In this document: in pieces, positions 52,449 to 60,494 of the stretch
Layout: the number at the start of each line of letters is the position of its first letter
Numbering within the stretch: position 1 is the first letter of the stretch
DNA from: Chitinophaga niabensis
GTDB lineage: Bacteria > Bacteroidota > Bacteroidia > Chitinophagales > Chitinophagaceae
Length of the DNA stretch: 64,000 bases
Direction of reading: 5' to 3'
NCBI RefSeq assembly: GCF_039545795.1
Contig: NZ_CP154260.1
Location: 6,949,001-7,013,000 of the forward strand
The notes under the pieces: generated by a model
Database searches by the model: none
Seen by the model: the letters and a program-made list of their open reading frames with translations, nothing else
What the model was told of the DNA's origin: nothing
Made by a program: the position numbers and the translations under genes

Positions 52449-55400
52449 TTAAAATCCATAACGTATACCAAACTGTATCTGCCAGGGATTACCGGATGGC
52501 GTTACTACGCCGGTATTCACATTCACATTATAATTATAGGCGGTGGTGGCTGCATCGAATCCACCGAGTGAATAGATATTCTGTTTTCCGAGGGATTTGT
52601 TAGTACCCCAACCCTTATTCAGGAGGTTGGCTATGTTAAAGAGATCGCCGGAGATCTCAATGTTGTGGCTTTTGTAAATATTGAATTTTTTACCGATCCG
52701 AAGGTCCCAGATACCATAGAAGCCATTGATACCAGCATTCCGTTCAGCAACGGTGCCCATGCTTTTTCGGATGTAATCTTTCAGGCTGTTATCTACACTG
52801 GGATTGTTCAGGATGTTGTTAATACCGGTGCGGTATTTTTCAGCTACGGCCGGATTATTTACATCAAATATATAAGCCAGATCGTTGGAGTTTACAAAGT
52901 CTCCATTCACATTACCATTCACTGCCAGGGAGTAGCGGGTACCACCCAGTCCGGAATACCTTACACCAACGCTGAAACCTTTCCAGCTGGGCAGTGTACC
53001 ATAGAACACTACTTTATGACGGAACTGGTTATCTGAATAACTCATGAGGCTCAGGTTACGGGGATCTTCTTTTACCATGAGTGAGAGGGTGGCGGTATTG
53101 GCAACGTCTCCATTATAAGAGGTGTTGTCTTTTGCATCATTCCAGGTATAGCTGAAGGTGACTTCACCATCTCTGAAATAACGCCAGTTCGCATCCACTA
53201 CAAAAGCATACTGGTTCACTTTACCACCGGCATTCAATTCCAGTACCCGGCCTACCTGTGTGCTTTTTCTTCCCTGCGTCCAGTCAGCCACACCATTGGT
53301 GGGGTTGATTGTTGCGGCAGGAACATACACTGCGCGGTTTCCTTCATTGGGCAGGCGGAAGTATGGCTGATCCACCATATTTCTGTCCACATACATATAG
53401 TTATTCCGGGCAATGCTGGTGAAGAAGGTGATACCTGCTTTCAGGCGATCGGAGAAGAGGTGATTGTAGGAAATGTTGGCTTTATATAATACCGGGATGC
53501 GCGCGTCCTTTGCATTGGTATTTATTGTACCGATGCGTGCAAGACCTAACTGGTCGAACAATTCCTTACCGGGAGCTTTAGAAGGATCTTTCCTGTATTC
53601 AACAAAATCCGGTACTGGTACATTGTTTCCTGTGATATCAACAGAGAGTACTTTGGTCCCATCAAACAACATGTTATTGATCATTGCATAGTTGTTGATA
53701 TCAGATCCAAAGATCCCTGCGCCGAGGCGAAGGTAATCTGTGTGTTTTTCATTGATATCCCAGTTGAACTGTATACGTGGTTGCACCTGGAATGTATTCA
53801 GTGGATTATCTGTGCGTACGCCTAACTGATCATATACAGTTTGATTGAAATTGGCTTTGTTCATGTAAGTGGTATAATCCGCACGTAATCCAAGGATCAT
53901 TTCCAGGCCACGGCCAAGGCGGGTTTGCATCTGCGCATAAAGGCCGGCGTTCAGGATATTCTGATTAAGACTGGGATCTTCAGCAAGAGCTATTTCACGG
54001 GCATAACGGTAAGGTGTTTTGTTATCGAAATTGGTCATACCGGTGAAATAAAAACGGCCATTCATTTCACTGCCGTACAGTGAATTCAAATGGCTGTACA
54101 TGATGTCTGTACCAAAGGTGAAATTAGCTTTGTTGGTATTGAAGTATACGTTATCTACCAGTTGCACGATGTTATTGTAGAAGTGTTCCGGCGAATAACG
54201 CTGCCCTCCTAACTGAATAGAAGTAAATACATTGTTGCTGTTGATGGTAGATTGTACCCTTTCAACAATAGCACGCGGGATGTTTTGTTTGGGCAATTGT
54301 TTATTGGGTACACTTTCTTCAAAAGTATAAAGGTGCTGCAGCTTCAGCTCATTGGTCACCCGGGGATTCAATACGGTACGCAGGGTGGCAAGGAGGCTAT
54401 TATTAAAGGTATTGGCATCGCCATATACTTCGTACATATTGATGGCAGTATTATCATCGCGGCCCTGGAAGTTGCGGTCATTGATAAAGTTATTCCGGAT
54501 CGTGAGGAGGTTCTTTTCATTCAGCTGCCAGTCGATACGGGCAAACACTGCATCCGTACTTCTTTTCTTGTCAAAAGAACCAAACTGCGGTGCATTAGAT
54601 ACGCCATATTTACTGCGGGCTATCTGCTGGAACTGGTCCAGTGTGGATTGTGTAATGTTCAGGCGCTTTTCGTCATCAGGCGTGCGGATGTCTGCTAATT
54701 GCAATGGACGTGCATCTGCCTGGCGGTCCCAGGTAAGGAAGAAGTGCGCTTTATCTTTGATGATAGGGCCTCCCAGGGAGAAGCCAAATTGATTGGTAGA
54801 GAAATCATTGGTTCTTTTAACCCCACGGATATCATTAGGACTGGAGAGCCAGTCTGCCCGGCTGAACATAAAAGCAGAGCCGGTGAAAGTATTGGTACCA
54901 GCTTTTGTTACGGTGCTTACGGTACCTCCGCCACTGCGGCCATAGGTTACGTCGTATTGATTGGTGACCACTTTAAATTCACGGATGGCTTCCATGGATA
55001 TGATATACGGAGCACCTGTGCGGCTGTTGGAACCTCCACCGGAAGTAGGGTTCCTGGCTGTGGTACCATCAATAGTGAAGTTGGTGGAAGAAGCCAGCTG
55101 GCCTGATAAATTGCTGCCACGGCTAAGCGGGGAGAGGTCTATCAGGGTAGTGAAGTTCCGGCCATTTACCGGCAGTTTGGAAATGTCTCGGGCAGTAACG
55201 GTGGTTGCGGCCCCAAAGTTTTCCGTTTTGTTGCGGAGCGAATTGCCTACCACTTTTACTTCATTCATGGTCACTGCGGAAACTTTCATAACCACATTTA
55301 CACGGGTGGCATCCCCCTGGCTGAGAAAACTGCCTTTTTCCTGCTGGTCTGCATAACCAACATAAGTTACCGTTACAATATAAGGGCCACCCAGTGGCAA

Positions 55401-55610
55401 TTCCCGGATATTGTATTCCCCTTTTGAATTGGTGACAGTGCGGGAAGTAAAGCCGGTGGATTGATTTTTTACCATCACAGAAGCGCCGGGGATGAGCTGT
55501 TTGTTTTCATCTGAAACAACCCCATAGATGGAAGCCTGTGTGGTTTGCGCCTGCGACCGGAGGGCCACAAAGCAAAGCAGGAATAGCAAGAGTTTTAAGT
55601 AGGATCTCAT
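52449..55610 (-). CDS. Oar-like TonB-dependent receptor
   Basis: 1053 aa from the ATG at 55610 (MRSYLKLLLFLLCFVALRSQAQ, signal peptide); the in-frame ATG at 55637 would only extend the signal. A carboxypeptidase-regulatory-like domain (SIYGVVSDENKQLIPGASVM) precedes the plug (MNEVKVVGNSLRNKTENFGA; the Oar-type core PVNGRNFTTLIDLSPLSRGS and TNFTIDGTTARN). The barrel ends QIQFGIRYGF. These features belong to the Myxococcus Oar-like branch rather than to SusC, and no SusD gene is adjacent. It probably imports or exports a peptide-like ligand; some Oar-like proteins take part in adhesion or protein secretion. Single-gene unit. Confidence 0.93.
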   Translation of the reverse strand: MRSYLKLLLFLLCFVALRSQAQTTQASIYGVVSDENKQLIPGASVMVKNQSTGFTSRTVTNSKGEYNIRELPLGGPYIVTVTYVGYADQQEKGSFLSQGDATRVNVVMKVSAVTMNEVKVVGNSLRNKTENFGAATTVTARDISKLPVNGRNFTTLIDLSPLSRGSNLSGQLASSTNFTIDGTTARNPTSGGGSNSRTGAPYIISMEAIREFKVVTNQYDVTYGRSGGGTVSTVTKAGTNTFTGSAFMFSRADWLSSPNDIRGVKRTNDFSTNQFGFSLGGPIIKDKAHFFLTWDRQADARPLQLADIRTPDDEKRLNITQSTLDQFQQIARSKYGVSNAPQFGSFDKKRSTDAVFARIDWQLNEKNLLTIRNNFINDRNFQGRDDNTAINMYEVYGDANTFNNSLLATLRTVLNPRVTNELKLQHLYTFEESVPNKQLPKQNIPRAIVERVQSTINSNNVFTSIQLGGQRYSPEHFYNNIVQLVDNVYFNTNKANFTFGTDIMYSHLNSLYGSEMNGRFYFTGMTNFDNKTPYRYAREIALAEDPSLNQNILNAGLYAQMQTRLGRGLEMILGLRADYTTYMNKANFNQTVYDQLGVRTDNPLNTFQVQPRIQFNWDINEKHTDYLRLGAGIFGSDINNYAMINNMLFDGTKVLSVDITGNNVPVPDFVEYRKDPSKAPGKELFDQLGLARIGTINTNAKDARIPVLYKANISYNHLFSDRLKAGITFFTSIARNNYMYVDRNMVDQPYFRLPNEGNRAVYVPAATINPTNGVADWTQGRKSTQVGRVLELNAGGKVNQYAFVVDANWRYFRDGEVTFSYTWNDAKDNTSYNGDVANTATLSLMVKEDPRNLSLMSYSDNQFRHKVVFYGTLPSWKGFSVGVRYSGLGGTRYSLAVNGNVNGDFVNSNDLAYIFDVNNPAVAEKYRTGINNILNNPSVDNSLKDYIRKSMGTVAERNAGINGFYGIWDLRIGKKFNIYKSHNIEISGDLFNIANLLNKGWGTNKSLGKQNIYSLGGFDAATTAYNYNVNVNTGVVTPSGNPWQIQFGIRYGF

Positions 55611-55800
55611 AAAGTAATGGATTATTAAAGGGTACAAAATAGAAAGCGGAAACGTGAAATTGTCTTGTTCAGTGGAATGATAACATTAATTTGATACACT
55701 TTCGTAACTAAAAGTAATAATAAATGTAATTAAATGCAATAAAAAGAAATTGTTAAGTCTTTAAAATGGAATGTTTGGAAAGCCAGGTTTACCAAAACGA

Positions 55801-55829
55801 AAAGACCGCCTTTACTTGTGAAGACGGCC
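55801..55829 (-). terminator. Minus-strand hairpin terminator with G-U pairs
   Basis: Read on the minus strand, GGCCGTCTT (55829-55821) pairs with AAGGCGGTC (55812-55804) through nine base pairs including two G-U wobbles, 8-nt loop, then TTTTCGTTTT. On the plus strand the pairing fails, so the direction is minus only. Confidence 0.55.
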
Positions 55830-55856
55830 TCTGTTTTGGCTTGATGGCGCTATATT

Positions 55857-55987
55857 CCTATATCCCTATATCGCTGAAGGCTCATTCCTATATCATTCTA
55901 CCTGCATTCCTATATCGTTTGGATATAGGAATGCTATAGGAACGATATAGGAATGCTGGAACTGGGATATAGGAATGATATAGGAAA
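55857..55987. repeat. Array of CCTATA/TATAGG units with 11-bp phasing, in two opposed blocks
   Basis: Left block: CCTATATC at 55857, 55865, 55887 and 55909; the last three are 22 bp apart, and three copies are preceded by ATT. Right block: TATAGGA at 55924, 55935, 55946, 55968 and 55979, all on an 11-bp grid with one degenerate unit at 55957. The blocks are reverse complements of each other, so the whole can fold into a large cruciform or stem. Confidence 0.85.
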
Positions 55988-56022
55988 TCCCATGGATGGG
56001 GCCAGGAATCTTACTATAAAGT

Positions 56023-56048
56023 CAAGGGCTGCCCACGGGCAGCCCTTG
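56023..56048 (-). terminator. Terminator of the LamG-type gene
   Basis: Perfect 12-bp stem CAAGGGCTGCCC / GGGCAGCCCTTG with a 2-nt centre, 24 bases after the gene's stop on the minus strand; followed by ACTTTATAG. Confidence 0.78.
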
Positions 56049-56071
56049 TGTATGCATGGCGGAAGGAGTTT

Positions 56072-57208
56072 TTACTTGTTCAGGGTCAGGTCTTCATCTT
56101 TGTCCCATTGGGCTATAATTCCCCAGCCATAGAAATCACATGCTACGGCGATCATTATTTCATTATCTCCCTGAACCAAAGGGATGGGCATAGAGGTATT
56201 TTCAACGGCACAGCGGCCCTGTGGTTGTTTCATCAGGGGATGGCCATAGATGTTCTGGTCGGTGCCAATGAATTTTCCGTTTGCGAAGATCCAGACCTCA
56301 TCACTTATACCCAGGTTCAGTTTCCTGGTTTGTGCGGTCGCTGAATGTACATTGGTTTTGAGCCAAACCAGCCTGCGGGAGAGAAAAGGAGGGCCGCCAT
56401 ATTTACGGGTGATATTGACCAAGCCTCTGCGTTCTGCCCAGATCGTATCCCAGCTGCTGGCATCTTTCTTTTTAAAATACTCGTCATTGAATTCAAACCT
56501 TTTGGGTGCTGCAACGGGTGGGCTGATCTGCCATCTGCGGATATAACGGGTATCATGATCCGTGAGGTCTGGTCCTTCCTCCGGTGAAAGATCTTCCGTT
56601 TGGCCGGGTTTTACGACCAGGTTGGAGATGATCACCTCGGCCGGGCCATCGAACGCCAGGGTGCCATGCAGGCTGTTGCCTTCAAGCCTTGGTATTAAAA
56701 GGCAGGGCCATTTATCGTTATTTACATAAGCGCGCATCTGCTTGCCGGAGATCACGAGTTTTACATGATTCCATTTCCCTGTTTCAAAAGAGGCCGGCGC
56801 CTGGTAATGGAAAAGCATATCCCAAAGGTTAACACCATCTATAAAAGGAGCGTATTGAACAGCATCTCCTTTTCCTGATTTTGCGGGACGGAAATAAAAA
56901 CATTCTGTTTCCTTTGCACTGTTCCACCTGAAGAAAAAAGACGTAAACTTTTGCTCAAACAGTTCTATATCATATTCAATCGTGCCATCCGTGAAATCCA
57001 TGGTTTTCAGAATTACTGAATCCTGGCCGCTCAGGAGTTTCATGGCGGGTACTGATCTGTGCGTGGTAAATTCAACGGCGCCGGGTTTGAATGCCCAGTT
57101 TTCAGCAGTGAGGGGAACTTTGATCTCCTGCTGTTGTTTCTTTTTCTGTTGGGCTGTTGCCATAAAGGCAAAAAGAACCGGGATGAGAACAATTGCTGTT
57201 TTTGTCAT
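56072..57208 (-). CDS. Secreted LamG-type protein with C-terminal beta-sandwich
   Basis: 378 aa with signal peptide MTKTAIVLIPVLFAFMATAQ. Residues about 30-200 form a laminin-G/concanavalin-like domain (FTDGTIEYDIELFEQKFTSF, FETGKWNHVKLVISGKQMRA, LAFDGPAEVIISNLVV) as in DUF1080-type proteins. The C-terminal part (about 225-378) looks like a galactose-binding jelly roll (RRLVWLKTNVHSATAQTRKL, DEVWIFANGKFIGTDQ, LVQGDNEIMIAVACDFYGWG). No catalytic residues are recognised; carbohydrate binding is a fair guess. It is divergent from the membrane LamG regulator candidate at 57332, which also ends in a LamG domain. Confidence 0.75.
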   Translation of the reverse strand: MTKTAIVLIPVLFAFMATAQQKKKQQQEIKVPLTAENWAFKPGAVEFTTHRSVPAMKLLSGQDSVILKTMDFTDGTIEYDIELFEQKFTSFFFRWNSAKETECFYFRPAKSGKGDAVQYAPFIDGVNLWDMLFHYQAPASFETGKWNHVKLVISGKQMRAYVNNDKWPCLLIPRLEGNSLHGTLAFDGPAEVIISNLVVKPGQTEDLSPEEGPDLTDHDTRYIRRWQISPPVAAPKRFEFNDEYFKKKDASSWDTIWAERRGLVNITRKYGGPPFLSRRLVWLKTNVHSATAQTRKLNLGISDEVWIFANGKFIGTDQNIYGHPLMKQPQGRCAVENTSMPIPLVQGDNEIMIAVACDFYGWGIIAQWDKDEDLTLNK

Positions 57209-57331
57209 GACCTGTTTTTAAATTTTAACTGGATAGGTACAGCAAATGTGAATAATAAGTAAATTGATAGTCATTCAAAGGAGCGCCAAGTTCGTGCAAG
57301 TAGCTGCAAGCTCATAACATCTTCATTTAAA

Positions 57332-58657
57332 ATGAATAACAGTCTTGAGATAAACTATATAAAAAAGTGCCTGGCATTGGCCGAGGCTCGTTTGGGCTGG
57401 GGAGACAGTCATGACTGGACAAGTTATGATTTTGAAAAACTCAGTGAAACCATCCGGGAGGCTACGGGTGTAACGCTCAGTGTGACTACATTGAAAAGAT
57501 TGTGGGGTAAGCTGAAGTATGATAATATCCCGGCTACTACAACTTTGAATACCCTGGCACAGTTTGCAGGGTATGAGGATTGGCGGGAATTTAAGCGGCA
57601 GGAGAAAGCAGTTGCTCCTGAGGTTTCTGAAAGGCCGGAAGTTGCAGCGGGAGCTGGAATGGCAGAGATAGCGGAAGGCACTGCATCGGCAGCAGCCGGA
57701 ACATCTGAGAAAAAGAAACCCCGCCGCCGGAAATGGGAGTATGGGCTTGCGGTATTGCTGCCATTGGTGATTATACTGTATCTCTTATTCTTATCGAATA
57801 CTACCATCCGCATTAATAAAGAGGACTATCAATTCAGGAGTAATACAACCGTAACCAAGGGGGTGCCTAACTCCGTGATCTTTACTTATGATGCTACGGC
57901 CGCTGGTAATGAAAAGGCATCCATTTCACAGTCCTGGGACATCAGGCGGAAGGTTACCGTACCGGCTGATCAGAAAGAGTATTCTACTATTTATTATACA
58001 CCCGGATATTTCCGGGCAAAACTGATCATTGGTGAGCAGATCGTGAAAGAACATGATCTGATGGTGGCTTCGGATGGCTGGCTTGCATTGGCAGAACAGG
58101 AAAGTGGTGTGCCGGTTTACTTCAAAAAAGAAGAATGCGAAAAAGATAGCGCGATAGTGGTTGACGAAGCATTGCTTGCCGCATATCATCTTCCTTTACA
58201 ACCTTCCCCTCCTGCGTTGCGTATTTATAACATACAGGACCTGGGCATAAAGAATGATAATTTCACGCTTGAAACAAGCTTAAAAAGCGCGTATCGTGGA
58301 GGAACAGCTGCCTGCCAGCGGGTAGAGGTATTGATCCATTGTAAAAATGATATGATCATGATCCCGCTTTGTGCAAAAGGTTGTGTAGGAGATCTTGTGC
58401 TTGTAGCTGCCGGGGCAGTTGCGAAGAGCAGTAATGCCAACCTCTCCGGATTTGGTTGTGATCTGAGCCAGTGGGTAAAGCTTAAAGTGGAAGCAAAAAA
58501 TAAACAGGTGAATTTCTTCGTGAATGGAGAAAAGGCGTACTCGCTTACTTTTTCTGCGGAACCCACTGATATAGTAGGACTTCAATACCGCTTCCAGGGA
58601 ACGGCTGCAGTGAAGGATACCCGTTTCACAAAAGGTGATCGTATAATTAAACTTTAA
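57332..58657 (+). CDS. Membrane-spanning protein: HTH-like cytoplasmic domain, one TM helix, PKD-like and LamG periplasmic domains
   Basis: 441 aa without a signal peptide. Residues 1-95 (YDFEKLSETIREATGVTLSV, TTLKRLWGKLKYDNIPATTT, LNTLAQFAGYEDWREFKR) match a Bacteroidota N-terminal domain with the pattern S-x-x-TL-x-RLWG and LA-x-F-x-GY-x-x-W-x-x-F, which I read as a helix-turn-helix-like fold. A low-complexity Ala/Glu linker and a basic stop (KKKPRRRK) lead to one membrane helix near residues 133-152. The periplasmic side has a PKD-like domain (about 165-235) and a LamG-type domain (285-440) with four Cys near 312-340. It could be a one-component transmembrane regulator, like ToxR in plan. 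The next gene starts 10 bp downstream. Confidence 0.75.
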   Translation: MNNSLEINYIKKCLALAEARLGWGDSHDWTSYDFEKLSETIREATGVTLSVTTLKRLWGKLKYDNIPATTTLNTLAQFAGYEDWREFKRQEKAVAPEVSERPEVAAGAGMAEIAEGTASAAAGTSEKKKPRRRKWEYGLAVLLPLVIILYLLFLSNTTIRINKEDYQFRSNTTVTKGVPNSVIFTYDATAAGNEKASISQSWDIRRKVTVPADQKEYSTIYYTPGYFRAKLIIGEQIVKEHDLMVASDGWLALAEQESGVPVYFKKEECEKDSAIVVDEALLAAYHLPLQPSPPALRIYNIQDLGIKNDNFTLETSLKSAYRGGTAACQRVEVLIHCKNDMIMIPLCAKGCVGDLVLVAAGAVAKSSNANLSGFGCDLSQWVKLKVEAKNKQVNFFVNGEKAYSLTFSAEPTDIVGLQYRFQGTAAVKDTRFTKGDRIIKL

Positions 58658-58667
58658 TAATAAAGAT

Positions 58668-59522
58668 ATGGTAAGAGCATTTTTAGGTATGGGACTGTTA
58701 GGAACAAATTTCGTGAAGGCCCTGTTGGATAAAGGTGTGGAGGTACAGGTATGGAACAGGAGCCCGGAGAAAGCAACAGCGCTGGAAGCAGCAGGTGCCA
58801 AAGCATTTACGGCAGCAGCAGATGCTGTAAAAGGGGCAGATCATATACATATTGCTGTGAAGGACGATACCAGTGTAAACCAGGTATTGGCAGCAGCTGT
58901 TCCGGGTCTGAAAGCTGGTGCAGTGATCATTGATCATACCACTACTTCTGCTGAGGGCGCTATACAGCGTACAAAGGAATGGAAAGAAAAAGGATTTACC
59001 TATCTGCATGCGCCCGTATTTATGGGACCTGCCAATGCAAGAGAAGGGAGTGGTTACATGCTGGTATCAGGAGATCAGGCAGTGATTGAAAAAGTAAAAC
59101 CATTACTGGATAAGATGACGGGGAAGCTGATCAATTTCGGGTCCGAAGAAGGAAAGGCTGCAGGGATGAAATTAGTTGGTAATTGTTTCCTCGTAACCTT
59201 TGCAGCAGGATTGGCGGATACTTTATCTCTTGGTAAAGCATTGCATATTTCCGCGCAGGATATCGGGTCACTGTTTGATATCTGGAATCCTGCACAAATG
59301 TTGCCTACCCGCCTTCAGCGTATGAGCAGCGGAGAATATGATAAGGCTTCCTGGGAATTGAACATGGCGAGGAAGGATACGCAGCTGTTTATGAACACGG
59401 TGGAAAATAGCAATGGAACATTGGCTGTAATACCTGCTATTGCAGCTGAGATGGACCGCTGGATAGAAAAAGGTTTCGGTAACAGTGATTGGACGGTGAT
59501 TGCAAAGAACGCCGTATCATAA
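58668..59522 (+). CDS. NAD(P)-binding beta-hydroxyacid dehydrogenase family protein
   Basis: 284 aa. The Rossmann motif GMGLLGTNF is close to the N-terminus (residues 7-15), followed by VWNRSPEKATALEAAGAKAF. The substrate-side motif (DHTTTSAEGAIQRTKEW, HAPVFMGPANAREGSG) and the conserved Lys near residue 168 (GMKLVGNCFLV) match the 6-phosphogluconate dehydrogenase/3-hydroxyisobutyrate dehydrogenase group, probably the imine-reductase or GLYR1-like branch. Cytoplasmic; the substrate is unknown. It lies 10 bp after the membrane regulator candidate, hence co-transcribed. Its stop overlaps the end of the convergent fucosyltransferase gene by 6 bp. Confidence 0.9.
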   Translation: MVRAFLGMGLLGTNFVKALLDKGVEVQVWNRSPEKATALEAAGAKAFTAAADAVKGADHIHIAVKDDTSVNQVLAAAVPGLKAGAVIIDHTTTSAEGAIQRTKEWKEKGFTYLHAPVFMGPANAREGSGYMLVSGDQAVIEKVKPLLDKMTGKLINFGSEEGKAAGMKLVGNCFLVTFAAGLADTLSLGKALHISAQDIGSLFDIWNPAQMLPTRLQRMSSGEYDKASWELNMARKDTQLFMNTVENSNGTLAVIPAIAAEMDRWIEKGFGNSDWTVIAKNAVS

Positions 59523-60404
59523 ACGTACCCAGCTTTCGGGCAACAGGTCTTGTGTGTCTTTAGGGCCTAAACTGGCAAACCATTGTAAGGGCGCCACTAC
59601 CTGTTTGCCTTCGTTCTGAGATAACCATGCAGCCCACCAGCCAAAGCTGCTGTTAGGGATAATGAAGTGTTTGCAGGTGATCATCATCCTGAAGATATCC
59701 CTGTATTTTTCCCCGGCATATGTTAAAGGAACGAAAGTGGCGGGAGATTGAAAATGCAGGTTGGCTTCGCACCAGGTGATATCATCTGAGAAGATATATA
59801 AGTGCGGGTCTTTTACTTTCTCCCGAATATATTTTTCTGCACGCATGTAATAATCCACATCCATAGCACCATGATAAGGATTGTTCACATATTCTTTTCG
59901 CCGTACGTTTACACATACTGCTTCACTTAGCCGGATACTTTCCATCAGCGGGATGGCTTGCGGGCCGATAGGATGCACGAAATCGAAATCCTTACGGATC
60001 ACAGCTGCGTATTGCCTGAAATATTTTTCCGATTGCCAGAACCCATCCAGGTAAGCATCAGGGCCTGCATTAAATACGGCCGGCGTATAATGAAAATAAG
60101 GTTCCCGGATATTGGTTTGCGGGATGCTGAGTATTTTTTTTACCAGCAGGTCTGCCCGTTTAACAGGCAGCCACTCGTTGCGGATCCGTTTCACTTCTTC
60201 CGGTGCTGCAACGGGAACGTGTATACGGAATATATCCAGGTCAAAATTACGATGTACAAAGCCGGTTTCGCGTTTGGCAGAATGATCCAGCAGCCAGCTG
60301 AGGTCCAGTTTGAGCGTGGTTTCGTGATGCAGGCTCAAAGCTTTTCCCAGCGCGTATTGGAACATTTGGTTGCCTAATCCGCCCATGAGTTTTACAATGA
60401 TCAT
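59517..60404 (-). CDS. Alpha-1,2-fucosyltransferase-like glycosyltransferase (GT11)
   Basis: 295 aa from the ATG at 60404 (MIIVKLMGGLGNQMFQYALG), which places the GT11 N-terminal motif GLGNQMFQYA at residues 8-17. The GDP-fucose site is seen as VCVNVRRKEYVNNPYHG (equivalent of HxRRxD, with Val-Asn before it), and the C-terminal motif IIPNSSFGWWAAWLSQN is typical. It would transfer L-fucose to a galactose-type acceptor in surface polysaccharide synthesis. It stands alone, without other glycan genes nearby. It converges with the dehydrogenase gene with a 6-bp overlap. Confidence 0.93.
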   Translation of the reverse strand: MIIVKLMGGLGNQMFQYALGKALSLHHETTLKLDLSWLLDHSAKRETGFVHRNFDLDIFRIHVPVAAPEEVKRIRNEWLPVKRADLLVKKILSIPQTNIREPYFHYTPAVFNAGPDAYLDGFWQSEKYFRQYAAVIRKDFDFVHPIGPQAIPLMESIRLSEAVCVNVRRKEYVNNPYHGAMDVDYYMRAEKYIREKVKDPHLYIFSDDITWCEANLHFQSPATFVPLTYAGEKYRDIFRMMITCKHFIIPNSSFGWWAAWLSQNEGKQVVAPLQWFASLGPKDTQDLLPESWVRL

Positions 60405-60457
60405 ACTTACAATAAGACGGGGCATGATCATGCAAAAGTTGGGTGAGGGCTAAAAAT

Positions 60458-60486
60458 AAAAAAGCTGCCGGGTGGCAGCTTTTTTT
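60458..60486 (-). terminator. Terminator of the GMC operon
   Basis: Stem AAAAAGCTGCC / GGCAGCTTTTT with loop GGGT, directly after the GMC stop; long T tract on the minus strand, and a usable one on the plus strand. Confidence 0.88.
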
Positions 60487-60494
60487 ATAGTGTT

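Larger units (their letters stand above)
55611..56071. other. 461-bp intergenic region between two minus-strand genes
   Basis: No protein-coding gene found. From 55611 to about 55790 the sequence is AT-rich and must hold the promoter of the Oar-like gene, but no exact TAnnTTTG box is seen. It then contains a minus-strand terminator (55801-55829), the 11-bp-phased repeat array (55857-55987) and the terminator of the next gene (56023-56048). Confidence 0.6.

Noticed and set aside
55854..55987. CRISPR array
   Set aside because: Repeats are about 11 bp, back to back, in both orientations, without 25-40 bp unique spacers and without cas genes.
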